DNA of 64,000 nt from JAFGDH01 sp964441265 (GTDB lineage Archaea > Aenigmatarchaeota > Aenigmatarchaeia > QMZP01 > QMZT01): the NCBI GenBank assembly GCA_964441265.1, contig CAYYKJ010000004.1:62001-126000 (forward strand), given 5' to 3'. Numbering within the stretch: the first letter of the stretch is position 1; the number at the start of each line of letters is the position of its first letter. The position numbers and the translations under genes are program-made. The notes under the pieces are model-generated. The model was not told the origin of the DNA. It did no database searches and saw nothing but the letters and a program-made list of their open reading frames with translations. Shown here in pieces: positions 1 to 7,385 of this stretch.

Positions 1-2
1 AC

Positions 3-254
3 CTGACCAGCATGAACATCGCTCTCAACCAGTTCATGGAGAAAATAGAAGGCAAGAAGTTCCTTATACTCGACTCCCTGACGACTCTCCTGATATACAA
101 CAAGGAGAACCTGGTGATAATGTTCGTGAAGTCGCTCATAGACGAGATGAGGAAGCGGGATTCCGCGAAGATGGTGATCCTCACCCCCGAACCCCGCGGA
201 GGGGAGCTGATAAACAAGATAGCCCTCTTCTTCGACAGGGTAGTCAGAACATGA
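3..254 (+). CDS. RecA/KaiC-like ATPase, C-terminal fragment (5' end outside window)
   Basis: The reading frame is open to the left edge, so only the last ~83 residues are visible. A hydrophobic strand followed by acidic and Ser/Thr residues (FLILDSLTTLLIYN) looks like the Walker B strand of RecA-superfamily ATPases such as the KaiC/GvpD-like proteins common in archaea. The following helix, strand and helix (VKSLIDEMRKR, MVILTPEP, LINKIALFFDRV) fit the rest of that core. The Walker A part is not in view. It converges on a response regulator 8 bp away, and the same pairing of a KaiC-like ATPase with a response regulator recurs at 5877-7385, so a signalling role is plausible but inferred. Confidence 0.6.
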   Translation: MTSMNIALNQFMEKIEGKKFLILDSLTTLLIYNKENLVIMFVKSLIDEMRKRDSAKMVILTPEPRGGELINKIALFFDRVVRT

Positions 255-261
255 GTTCCCC

Positions 262-621
262 TCAACTAATCGCATCGGCCACCTTTTTGATGAGAATGTC
301 CTTGGTGAACGGCTTGTTTATGTAATCGAAGAGTCCCTCCTTCAGAAGCGCGTCCTTTCTCTCGGGCGTTATCTCCACCACGCTCACGAAAATCACTTTC
401 AGGTTCTTCCCCTTCTTCTTTATCCTTTTCAGGACCTCCCATCCCGACATGTCGGGCATCATTATGTCCAGAAGAACGAGCATGGTGTTGTTCTTTTCAA
501 GCTTTTTGAGGCACTCCTTCCCGTTGGATGCCGTGTCGACACTGAACCCTTTGGACTTGAGAATAGCTTTGACCAGCCCCACCGTGTCCGGTTCGTCGTC
601 TACAATGAGAATCTTGCCCAT
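262..621 (-). CDS. Stand-alone response regulator receiver protein
   Basis: This 119-residue single receiver domain has no output domain. The acidic pair D8/D9, phospho-acceptor D52 in LLDIMMPDMSGW, conserved S80 and K103 in NKPFT are all present, so it should accept phosphate from a histidine kinase. It is closely similar to the second receiver at 7014-7385, including most of the segment around the phosphorylation site, and is probably a paralogue fed by the same kinase. The upstream region shared with the gene at 798 holds two copies of a TTTAAA-containing repeat, so the pair may be co-regulated. Confidence 0.9.
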   Translation of the reverse strand: MGKILIVDDEPDTVGLVKAILKSKGFSVDTASNGKECLKKLEKNNTMLVLLDIMMPDMSGWEVLKRIKKKGKNLKVIFVSVVEITPERKDALLKEGLFDYINKPFTKDILIKKVADAIS

Positions 622-677
622 TTCAACCCCCGATAAGAAGACTTGGTTCCTGTCATTTAAAAATCTATGCTGCCCGG

Positions 678-760
678 GTTAAACAAAATCCGGAAATGTT
701 TAAATGAGCCGGTGGAGGGGAAATTCTCCCGGTTTAAAACAAAAATCGGATATGTTTAAA
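678..760. promoter_or_regulatory. Duplicated TTTAAAC-containing element in a divergent promoter
   Basis: Two imperfect direct repeats of ~28-30 bp lie at 678-705 and 731-760. Each begins GGTTAAAC or GGTTTAAAAC, continues AAAATCCGGA or AAAAATCGGA, and ends ATGTTTAAA. The second copy contains the palindrome GTTTAAAC (754-761). They sit between the receiver gene (start 621) and the gene starting at 798, just upstream of a TATA-like stretch at ~765-779. The same TTTAAAC core forms palindromes at 6903-6928 in the other signalling locus. A transcription-factor operator is inferred. Confidence 0.5.
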
Positions 761-797
761 CAAAACTTATAAATTATATAACTATTTCTTAAGTGGG

Positions 798-1910
798 ATG
801 AACATGTTGGGGATTCACGACACTACTCTAAGGGACGGTGAACAGATGCCGGGAGTGGTTTTCTCCCCAAAAGAAAAGCTGATTCTGGCTAAAAAATCAC
901 TGGATTTCGGGACCGGGCTCATCGACACCATGCCATGCGTCTCGGAGAACGAGGCCAGGCTCACCAGGATACTCACGGAAATATCCGGGGACAAGGTATC
1001 CGCGACCTGCAGGTCCAAGAAATCGGACGTGGACACGGCAATCGCCTGCGGGGCGGAAAGGGTCACGCTGTTCACCCCGCTTTCCGACGTCCACATATTC
1101 AACAAACTGGGGACAGACAAAAAGGAGAACATAGAAAGGTCCATGGAAATGATAGAATACGCGAGGGCGCACGGGCTCAAGGTCGATTTCGCAGGGGAGG
1201 ACTCCACGAGGGCGGACATCCGATACCTGCTGTATTTCATAAAGTCGGTCGAGAAGCATGTCGAAACGTTCTTCATAGCCGACACGCTGGGGTGCCTCAC
1301 CCCATACACGACACACCAACTGGTTTCCCTGATCAAAAACAACACCAAATGCAAGATAGGCCTGCACGCCCACAACGACTTCGGGATGGCCACCGCCAAC
1401 ACCATCGAGGGCGTTATAGCCGGGGCGGATGTCTTCTCAGGGACGTTCACCGGCATAGGGGAGAGGGCAGGGAACGCGCCCATAGAGGAGGTTTGCCTGG
1501 CGCTCAGGTTCGCGGCCAACACGGAGCTGGACGTCAATTTCGGGATGATAAAGGACATATGCGACACCGTGGAGAGGTTCTCAGGTATCAGCCTCCAGGC
1601 GCACAAGCCAATCGTGGGCAGGAACTCCTTCCGCCACGAGTCCGGGATACACGTGGACGGAATACTCAAGGACCCCAGGACGTACGAGAACTTCGACCCC
1701 TCCCTGGTGGGACAGAAAAGGGGATTCGTTATAGGCAAGCACTCGGGCAAGAAGATACTGAGGAGAATCATGGGGGAAAACGCGAGCGAGGAAGTGATCG
1801 ATCAGACACTCAGGAACATCAAGATGATATCGGAGGAGGGCAAGATCTCGTTCTCGGAAGACGATGTGATGAATTTTCCCCCGATAAAGGAGAAAGCGAA
1901 GGTAAAATGA
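798..1910 (+). CDS. Homocitrate synthase / 2-isopropylmalate synthase family protein (HMGL-like TIM barrel)
   Basis: This 370-residue enzyme of the DRE-TIM metallolyase superfamily is expected to condense acetyl-CoA with a 2-oxo acid. The N-terminal HDTTLRDGEQMPGV signature, the metal-binding HAHNDFGMATAN motif and the GIGERAGNAP motif are intact. Length and motif wording resemble NifV/AksA-type homocitrate synthases more than LeuA, and there is no LeuA C-terminal regulatory domain. The substrate cannot be fixed from sequence, and no other leucine, lysine or coenzyme B biosynthesis gene is adjacent. A TATA-like box (~767-779) lies ~25 nt before the ATG, giving a nearly leaderless mRNA. Two UbiA genes follow closely. 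Confidence 0.85.
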   Translation: MNMLGIHDTTLRDGEQMPGVVFSPKEKLILAKKSLDFGTGLIDTMPCVSENEARLTRILTEISGDKVSATCRSKKSDVDTAIACGAERVTLFTPLSDVHIFNKLGTDKKENIERSMEMIEYARAHGLKVDFAGEDSTRADIRYLLYFIKSVEKHVETFFIADTLGCLTPYTTHQLVSLIKNNTKCKIGLHAHNDFGMATANTIEGVIAGADVFSGTFTGIGERAGNAPIEEVCLALRFAANTELDVNFGMIKDICDTVERFSGISLQAHKPIVGRNSFRHESGIHVDGILKDPRTYENFDPSLVGQKRGFVIGKHSGKKILRRIMGENASEEVIDQTLRNIKMISEEGKISFSEDDVMNFPPIKEKAKVK

Positions 1911-1920
1911 GGAAAACAAA

Positions 1921-2736
1921 ATGAAAAGGGGCAGGATTCTGTGGCTGGTTTACAAGAGACTGAGAATAGGCCTTGCATTTCTGGGTTTTGTGTTAATGTA
2001 CGGAATATACACGGGAAATCTTAACTGGTTGACCATTTCAATAGGAATAGGCGTGTTTTCTGTCGAGATATTCGGAGCGGCCTATAATGATTATGTTGAT
2101 TTTGAGGAGGATATCAGAAACAAAAGACATGACAAGTGGACCGTTTCCGGGCTATTATCCAGAAAACGCATGAAACACTTTTCATTGTTGATGCTTTCTC
2201 TGGGTCTTATCTTCCTGTGGATTCCGGGTCTCCTGTCCCAGGGAATATATTACGCCTTCATGATGTGGGCCTACTCTTACGGGAAGATACGCCTCAAGAA
2301 ATACAATATTACAGGGTATCTCATCATGGGTTCATCTTGGATATTTTTGCCCGTCTCTATGATGATCCTGTTTTCCAGATCACTAATTTCATTCGATTTG
2401 TTCTTCGTGCTCTTCTTCTTTTTCCAGTACGTCTACCTGCTGAGCCAGAAAGATTCAACGGATCCGAAGGACGAAACGAACCTGTTCCTGGCCAGGGGAT
2501 GGGGGAAATCCCTGACCATCTGCACGCTTTTGTCCGCCCTTTCTTCCCTGTCCCTCCTGATCATCTGCCTGTCCTCGGTTTTATTAATCCCTGTCTGGTT
2601 AGTCAATTCATTGATAAAGACACTACATTTCAAAATGGTCTCCCAGAATAAAATAACCAGGGAGAAGAGGGGCGGGTACGTGTTGATCGAGATTCTGTCG
2701 CCATATCTTTATTTAGGAGGTGCTATTCTTGCTTAA
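1921..2736 (+). CDS. UbiA-family prenyltransferase-like membrane protein
   Basis: This 271-residue polytopic protein has about eight hydrophobic helices. The first aspartate-rich UbiA motif is clear (NDYVDFEED, N56/D60/D64) and an acidic second motif is present (D178, D181, D184). UbiA enzymes transfer polyprenyl chains, and archaeal members include digeranylgeranylglyceryl phosphate synthase, which makes the second ether bond of membrane lipids. The gene starts 10 bp after the preceding stop and overlaps the next UbiA gene, so it is probably in one transcript with its partner. The second motif deviates from the usual DxxxDxxxD, so substrate and activity are uncertain. Confidence 0.7.
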   Translation: MKRGRILWLVYKRLRIGLAFLGFVLMYGIYTGNLNWLTISIGIGVFSVEIFGAAYNDYVDFEEDIRNKRHDKWTVSGLLSRKRMKHFSLLMLSLGLIFLWIPGLLSQGIYYAFMMWAYSYGKIRLKKYNITGYLIMGSSWIFLPVSMMILFSRSLISFDLFFVLFFFFQYVYLLSQKDSTDPKDETNLFLARGWGKSLTICTLLSALSSLSLLIICLSSVLLIPVWLVNSLIKTLHFKMVSQNKITREKRGGYVLIEILSPYLYLGGAILA

Positions 2737-3517
2737 TGGCGATTATTTTGAAAAAATTACTGATTTTATCAGGGTTGAAAAAACTTTCTTCTCATCATTC
2801 TTAGGAGTCATGGGATTTCTTTTTTTCAACCAATTAAGTTTTTTTGCGTTTCCAATATTCATCAGTTCTTTTTGCGTAATTGCGGCTTGCAGGGCATTCA
2901 ACAACATTTTCGACAAAAAGGAAGATAAAATCAACAGGAAAAAGATCAATCCTCTAACGGAAAAAAGAGATGGGTTGATCATTGTGGTATTCCTGTTTCT
3001 TTCTGGATTAATATTATCATTCATGGTATCAGAAATGTCCATGTATTTTTACATAATTGCGGCTTTTAGCGGAATGATATATTCGCCTCTCAGAGTAAAA
3101 ACGTTTTTACTCGTAAAGAATATTTTCAGCGGTGTCGTACTTTCGTTTGTTTTTTTAATAGGCGCGGGATTTTTCAATTTTGAAGTCATACTGAATTCTT
3201 TCATGCTTTTTTTCTTCGTATTTTCAGTGAGTATCGTTTCCGATTTGATAGATTTAAAAGGTGATAAAAAGGCCGGAATCAAAACGGTTCCCGCCGCAAT
3301 CGGACCAAAAAACACCCGCATCGTTATCTCTACACTCCTCTTTCTTTTTTCCTTAATAACCATCTGTATGAGATTGAAAAATTTTTACATTTTTTCCGTC
3401 TTTTCTTTCTTAGCGATAATATTCATATTAACGGGAAAGATAAGACACGTCCAAAAGTTGGTAGGTTTTTCCACTATTCTGACCGTGATTGTTTTATCAT
3501 CCGGTTTCTGGATTTAA
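2729..3517 (+). CDS. UbiA-family prenyltransferase (candidate digeranylgeranylglyceryl phosphate synthase)
   Basis: This is a second tandem UbiA protein of ~262 residues with both motifs in good form: NNIFDKKEDKINR near residue 58-70 and DLIDLKGDKKAG near residue 172-183. It is the better candidate of the two for a lipid-forming prenyltransferase. I chose TTG at 2729 because AGGAGGTG at 2715-2722 is correctly spaced for it; the in-frame GTG at 2720 lies inside that ribosome-binding site. The start overlaps the previous stop by 8 bp, indicating translational coupling. The gene is clearly more AT-rich than its neighbours, as is the following minus-strand gene, which may indicate transfer of the pair. 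Confidence 0.75.
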   Translation: MLNGDYFEKITDFIRVEKTFFSSFLGVMGFLFFNQLSFFAFPIFISSFCVIAACRAFNNIFDKKEDKINRKKINPLTEKRDGLIIVVFLFLSGLILSFMVSEMSMYFYIIAAFSGMIYSPLRVKTFLLVKNIFSGVVLSFVFLIGAGFFNFEVILNSFMLFFFVFSVSIVSDLIDLKGDKKAGIKTVPAAIGPKNTRIVISTLLFLFSLITICMRLKNFYIFSVFSFLAIIFILTGKIRHVQKLVGFSTILTVIVLSSGFWI

Positions 3518-4537
3518 CACGTTTTTCATGGGAAAAGTCATGATTATGTTTTTACCTGAAGTTTTAATGCTTTCGTAAGAATATTTCCCCATCGTCCGCA
3601 AATATCCCAATATTACCATAGCAAGAAATTCCCAGTTATCTTTTTCTTTTTGGAGTCCATACGGAGGATATTTTATTGTTATCGAGACTGATTTTTTCGT
3701 CATCTCCACCCTTACCGACCCCCATCCCATGGTTTGCAGAAGATTTTTAAGTAGCGTCAGCTTTCTTTCATCCGCAGAATTTCTGTCTACAATATCATTG
3801 AAAAAATTAAAGGATATTTTAGACAGGCCCTCCATTAGTATTTGATTTTGTGAGATCAAATGGAATAATGTGTTTTCGAAAAAAATCAAAGACTTCCCCC
3901 TGAAATAAATTATGTTCGGTTTCTTCATTATAAAAAATTTTTTTTTCAGGGCATTTTTGAAATCAACACCTTTCAAATCATCGGAATGATTCAAACGATC
4001 ATAAAACAGCTTTTCTTTCGATTCGGTCTCTTTCAGGAATTCTTTTCCTATTCTGAAAGTGTACGTACAGGACTCCGGTCTCTGGTTTTTATTTATGCAT
4101 CTTATTTCATGCCCCGAAAACACGCTGAGCATTCCCTCGAACACGCCTTCCGCGTATGAATTCTTACCTATCAATCTCGTTACGTGTTCGTTAAAGGTTT
4201 TCAGGGTTATTAAATTACCTTTAGAGCTTATTTCAAGGTCATTAAGCGCGCCAATGTTAACCCAAACTCTTTTCGATATCTTCATTATCAGAATCAGGGG
4301 AAATTTTTTAAACACGGGAAGCACTATTAACGTGGCAACGAGGATTGCCCATTTCCTGGAGATTTTCTTCACTTCATCTTCGTAACCGCTCTCTTCGCAC
4401 AACTTTATGTATTCTGCAATAATTTCTTCGAAGAACAAAACGTATCTTCTTCTATGTGCTTTGATTTTGCTAATTATTCCCCCTACCCTCGATTCCATCA
4501 CCCCCCTCCTGATCGATTCGGACAAGCTCATATGCAC
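3497..4537 (-). CDS. Hypothetical protein with V4R-like segments
   Basis: This 346-residue protein converges on the UbiA gene with a 21-bp overlap. The segment around residues 130-165 (GVFEGMLSVFSGHEIRC, then SCTYTFRIG) resembles the end of V4R domains, a heme-NO-binding-like fold found in archaeal regulators. A C-terminal stretch (GWGSVRVEMTKKSVSITIKY) could begin a second such unit. A hydrophobic stretch near residues 69-88 (ILVATLIVLPVFKKFPLILI) may be a membrane segment. Base composition is AT-rich, matching the adjacent UbiA gene. The V4R assignment is by eye and tentative; function is unknown. Confidence 0.6.
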   Translation of the reverse strand: MHMSLSESIRRGVMESRVGGIISKIKAHRRRYVLFFEEIIAEYIKLCEESGYEDEVKKISRKWAILVATLIVLPVFKKFPLILIMKISKRVWVNIGALNDLEISSKGNLITLKTFNEHVTRLIGKNSYAEGVFEGMLSVFSGHEIRCINKNQRPESCTYTFRIGKEFLKETESKEKLFYDRLNHSDDLKGVDFKNALKKKFFIMKKPNIIYFRGKSLIFFENTLFHLISQNQILMEGLSKISFNFFNDIVDRNSADERKLTLLKNLLQTMGWGSVRVEMTKKSVSITIKYPPYGLQKEKDNWEFLAMVILGYLRTMGKYSYESIKTSGKNIIMTFPMKNVLNPETG

Positions 4538-4582
4538 TTAAATACATATATTCCGGAATAATAAAATTAACAGGGAAGGAGG

Positions 4583-5710
4583 GTGTTTCGGACGTCTTTG
4601 AACAGAGCCATAAGGGACACGCCCGCGTGTGAAGCAGGGAAATACTTCGGGAAGGTGCCGGAGGGGGCGATCAATTTCTCCATCGGGGAGCCGGCATTCG
4701 ATCCGCCGGAATCCGTGATATCAGCATACGAGGAAGCCGTCCGGTCGGGGGCGAACAGGTACGCCCCGATACAGGGATATCCGGAGCTCAGGGAATCCCT
4801 GGCGGAAAAGTTCAGGAGGGAGAACGGCATACCCGCCGATCCGGATAACGTGATCGTGACCAACGGGGCGACTGAGGCGATCGCATTCACCATAATGTCG
4901 CTCGTGGAGAAGGGGGACGAGGTCGTCGTGTTCGAGCCGAACTACCCCATCGTTTCGCCCATGGTAACCTACTGCGGGGGAAAACCCGTCGTCATCCCCC
5001 TCAGGGAGGATAACGGCTTCCGGATAGATACCGAGGAGCTGAAAGAAAGAGTCAGCAAAAGGACAAAGCTGATGGTGATCAACACTCCGCACAATCCGAC
5101 AGGGACGGTTTTCGGCAGGGAAGACATCAGGGCCGTTTCCGAGATACACCGGGGAGCGATAATCTCGGACGAAGTGTACGAGAAGATAACTTACGAAGAA
5201 GGGCACCATTCACCGGCCTCCTTCGCCGAGAACCCGGAAAGATTCATAACGGTGAACTCATTCTCCAAGAGCTACTGCATGTGCGGATACAGGGTCGGCT
5301 ATCTCCATGCACACCCGGAACTGATAAGGCAGATCATGAAACTCAAGCTTTACGTGACCAACTGCTGCCCGGCCCCTTCCCAGAAGGCAGCGCTAGCGGC
5401 TATGGGGGACAGGGACTTCCCCCGCAGGATCCGGGAGGAGTTCAGGAAAAGGAGGGATATCCTCCTCAAGGGCTTCGAGAGAATAGGGATGCCCTGCTCC
5501 CGTCCCCGGGGGGCTTTCTACGCCTTCCCCAACGTCTCGGCAATGGGGAACGACGAGGAGGTTCACGGGAAGTTTCTGGACGCCGGGGTGCTCACCATGC
5601 CCGGGAGAATATTCGGCTCTTCCCATTCGGACCACGTGAGGTTTTCCTACGTATGCAGTCCGGAGGACATAGGAGAGGGGATACGGAGACTGGAAGAAAT
5701 GGAACAATAA
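4583..5710 (+). CDS. PLP-dependent aminotransferase, class I/II (aspartate/aromatic type)
   Basis: This 375-residue fold-type I aminotransferase has the PLP lysine K229 in NSFSKSYCMCGYRVGY, N171 in NTPHNPTG, D196 and Y199 in ISDEVYE, and a C-terminal Arg in HVRFSY for substrate carboxylate binding. Length is normal for the family. The amino-acid substrate cannot be told from sequence; aspartate, alanine or aromatic amino acids are all possible. The GTG at 4583 directly abuts a GGAGG stretch (4577-4582), so translation may instead begin at TTG 4598, which is better spaced. It is divergent from the V4R-like gene across 45 bp of AT-rich promoter DNA. Confidence 0.85.
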   Translation: MFRTSLNRAIRDTPACEAGKYFGKVPEGAINFSIGEPAFDPPESVISAYEEAVRSGANRYAPIQGYPELRESLAEKFRRENGIPADPDNVIVTNGATEAIAFTIMSLVEKGDEVVVFEPNYPIVSPMVTYCGGKPVVIPLREDNGFRIDTEELKERVSKRTKLMVINTPHNPTGTVFGREDIRAVSEIHRGAIISDEVYEKITYEEGHHSPASFAENPERFITVNSFSKSYCMCGYRVGYLHAHPELIRQIMKLKLYVTNCCPAPSQKAALAAMGDRDFPRRIREEFRKRRDILLKGFERIGMPCSRPRGAFYAFPNVSAMGNDEEVHGKFLDAGVLTMPGRIFGSSHSDHVRFSYVCSPEDIGEGIRRLEEMEQ

Positions 5711-5758
5711 TGATATTTAAGACTGAGATTTTTTCTTAAAGGTGAAGGTTTTGTTCTC

Positions 5759-5893
5759 ATGGCTGAAAGCGAAATCATTCTGCTGAGGAAGCTGCTAAAG
5801 GTTTCCGAGAGGATCGAGTCCGAACTCAGAAGGATCAACAGTAACATGGAATCCGCCAAAAGGAAGAAACCGAGGTTCAGATTACTTTCGTAG
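5759..5893 (+). CDS. Small helical hypothetical protein (44 aa)
   Basis: An ATG-initiated 44-codon frame encodes a highly charged, heptad-like helix (beginning MAESEIILLRKLL, ending in a basic KRKKPRF tail). AAGGTGA lies ~14 nt upstream and a TATA-like ATATTTAA at ~5712-5720. Its 3' end overlaps the convergent KaiC-like gene by 17 bp. The composition is that of a short coiled coil rather than random sequence. It could be a small partner of a neighbouring protein; nothing identifies a function. Confidence 0.4.
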   Translation: MAESEIILLRKLLKVSERIESELRRINSNMESAKRKKPRFRLLS

Positions 5894-6548
5894 ATCCCAT
5901 TCTTATGTCCTTGCCGTCGATTATCAGTTCGTTCGGGACCTTGGGCTCGAAGGAACTGTATCTCATCTTGTGTATCTCCAGTGTCCTCATTGGCTTTTCC
6001 TCGAGCTCCAGGAAGGAGAGATTGACCACGCCGTCGCACTCGAATGCTTCGCTGTGACCGGTGTCTATCTTGTCGCCTTCTGTCTCGCATATGAGCATGG
6101 TGCATCCCATCCTCTTCAGGTAACTGATGAGCTCGGAGAAATGGGACCGGTAGCTTCTGCCGTTATCCGAGAACATGAGCAGCTTGTTCACGTTGTCTAT
6201 AACGAGCCTGTCTATGTCCGGATAAGATGAAATTGTACTCACGAATCTCTTCATGGTCATGCTCTCGTCCATTGATAAATGTTCTATTATCAGATTCTTG
6301 CCCAGGTACTTCTTCACGCCCCTGAGGGATTCTATCATCCCGCACGCCCTGAGAAGCTCATCCTTTTCCTCGTTAAGTGTAACGTAGCAGCATTTCTCCC
6401 CGCTCTTCGCCCCCTCAAGGAGGAACTTGAGCCCTAAAAGCGTCTTACCGGTCCCCGGGCCTCCCGAAAGCAGTATGCTCGTTTTTGAAGGGAATCCTCC
6501 TACCATGGACTTATCCAGACCCTTTATGCCCGTCTTTATCTTCTTCAT
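5877..6548 (-). CDS. KaiC-like RecA-superfamily ATPase, single domain
   Basis: This 223-residue protein has Walker A GGPGTGKT (29-36), an acidic pair after strand 2 (NEEKDE, ~59-64) and Walker B RLVIDN ending at D118. It has one KaiC domain, half the length of cyanobacterial KaiC, as is common in archaea where such proteins are linked to signal transduction. It is the last gene of the minus-strand signalling operon. Its start lies inside the preceding 122-residue gene (38-bp overlap), indicating coupled translation. A second protein of this superfamily ends at 254, also next to a receiver protein. ATP-driven oligomer switching in response to phosphorelay state is inferred. Confidence 0.85.
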   Translation of the reverse strand: MKKIKTGIKGLDKSMVGGFPSKTSILLSGGPGTGKTLLGLKFLLEGAKSGEKCCYVTLNEEKDELLRACGMIESLRGVKKYLGKNLIIEHLSMDESMTMKRFVSTISSYPDIDRLVIDNVNKLLMFSDNGRSYRSHFSELISYLKRMGCTMLICETEGDKIDTGHSEAFECDGVVNLSFLELEEKPMRTLEIHKMRYSSFEPKVPNELIIDGKDIRMGSTKVI

Positions 6549-6879
6549 TTTTCACCTCTGTGAACCGGGGGACTCCGACTCGGGATTCCTTCAGGTTGAC
6601 CAGCATGAAAACGCTGCCGTTTATGCTGAAAAGGTTGCCGCTGACCTTCTTGCTGAGACTCCTTATATTCTCTCTGTTCAGCAGCCTTTTCGGGAGCATT
6701 ATTCTGTTGCTGTTACCCAGCTTCCCGGTAGTGAATTCAGTGTCCAGGAGTTTCTTGCTCGTGGGAAGTACAACTAGATTTTCGGTCTCCTGGCCGAGAG
6801 CCCTGTACTCGCCCCTGGAAAGCTTCAGGTTTACGTATATGTTCCCGTTTTTCATGTCTATGAAATGTATCGAAGCCAT
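6511..6879 (-). CDS. Hypothetical protein, possibly AbrB-like DNA-binding, partner of KaiC-like ATPase
   Basis: This 122-residue protein overlaps the KaiC-like gene by 38 bp. The central KLGNSNRIMLPKRLL resembles the swapped-hairpin core of SpoVT/AbrB-type DNA-binding proteins, but the match is short. A charged, probably disordered tail (KNEEDKDGHKG) follows. A palindromic TTTAAAC cluster sits 24-50 bp upstream of the ATG, where the TATA/BRE of a leaderless archaeal promoter would be, so expression of this gene and the downstream KaiC-like gene may be switched separately from the kinase operon. Confidence 0.55.
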   Translation of the reverse strand: MASIHFIDMKNGNIYVNLKLSRGEYRALGQETENLVVLPTSKKLLDTEFTTGKLGNSNRIMLPKRLLNRENIRSLSKKVSGNLFSINGSVFMLVNLKESRVGVPRFTEVKNEEDKDGHKGSG

Positions 6880-6902
6880 GGTTTATATTTCAGACATAAT
6901 TA

Positions 6903-6928
6903 TTTAAACATATGTTTAAACGTTTAAA
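6903..6928. promoter_or_regulatory. Overlapping TTTAAAC palindromes (operator candidate)
   Basis: TTTAAACATATGTTTAAA (6903-6920) is a perfect 18-bp palindrome, and it overlaps a second perfect palindrome TTTAAACGTTTAAA (6915-6928). It lies 24-49 bp upstream of the ATG at 6879, which places it over the expected TATA/BRE of that gene. The same core occurs at 678-761. Two overlapping palindromes suit a dimeric regulator; which protein binds is unknown. Confidence 0.6.
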
Positions 6929-7013
6929 CAAAAAAGGCATCGGCCCGGCAGAAGCATTTATCACCCGCATGACCCGGAGGAGACGGAAGGGTCTTCCTGT
7001 GGGTGAAGCGGCG

Positions 7014-7385
7014 TCAGGATTTCAGAATCTTTTTCACCCTTTCAAGAATGGTGTCCTTGGTGAACGGCTTCATTATGTAATCCGAAAGTCCCTGTTCCAT
7101 GAGAGCACTCTTTCTCTCCGGAGACACTTCTATTATGCTGACGAAGGCGACCTTAACCTTCTTTTTCTTTTTCCTGATCTTGCCAAAAACGTCCCATCCC
7201 GACATGTCGGGCATCATTATGTCCAGAAGGACCAGGTCGATCTTTTTGTCGTTTACCTTATCGAGGCACTCCTTTCCATTGCTGGCGGTCTCGACCTCGT
7301 ACCCCGAAGACTTCAGAATTGACCTCAGCAACTCCACAGTATCCGGCTCGTCATCGACGACAAGTATTCTCGTCATTTTTTCCAT
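7014..7385 (-). CDS. Stand-alone response regulator receiver protein, kinase-coupled
   Basis: This single receiver domain shows acidic D11/D12, phospho-acceptor D55 in LLDIMMPDMSGW, S83 and K106, with no output domain. It directly follows the histidine kinase. The kinase stop and a possible start at ATG 7376 form the classic ATGA overlap, which would give a 120-residue product beginning MTRILVVDDE; the longer ATG 7385 start is also possible. It is the cognate regulator by position and closely resembles the receiver at 262-621. Lacking a DNA-binding part, it must act by protein contact, for example on the KaiC-like ATPase encoded two genes on. Confidence 0.92.
   Translation of the reverse strand: MEKMTRILVVDDEPDTVELLRSILKSSGYEVETASNGKECLDKVNDKKIDLVLLDIMMPDMSGWDVFGKIRKKKKKVKVAFVSIIEVSPERKSALMEQGLSDYIMKPFTKDTILERVKKILKS

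Noticed and set aside
935..1924. 329-codon plus-strand frame inside the homocitrate/isopropylmalate synthase-family gene
   Set aside because: Shifted frame of a well-supported enzyme; composition is Arg/His/Gly-rich and non-globular.
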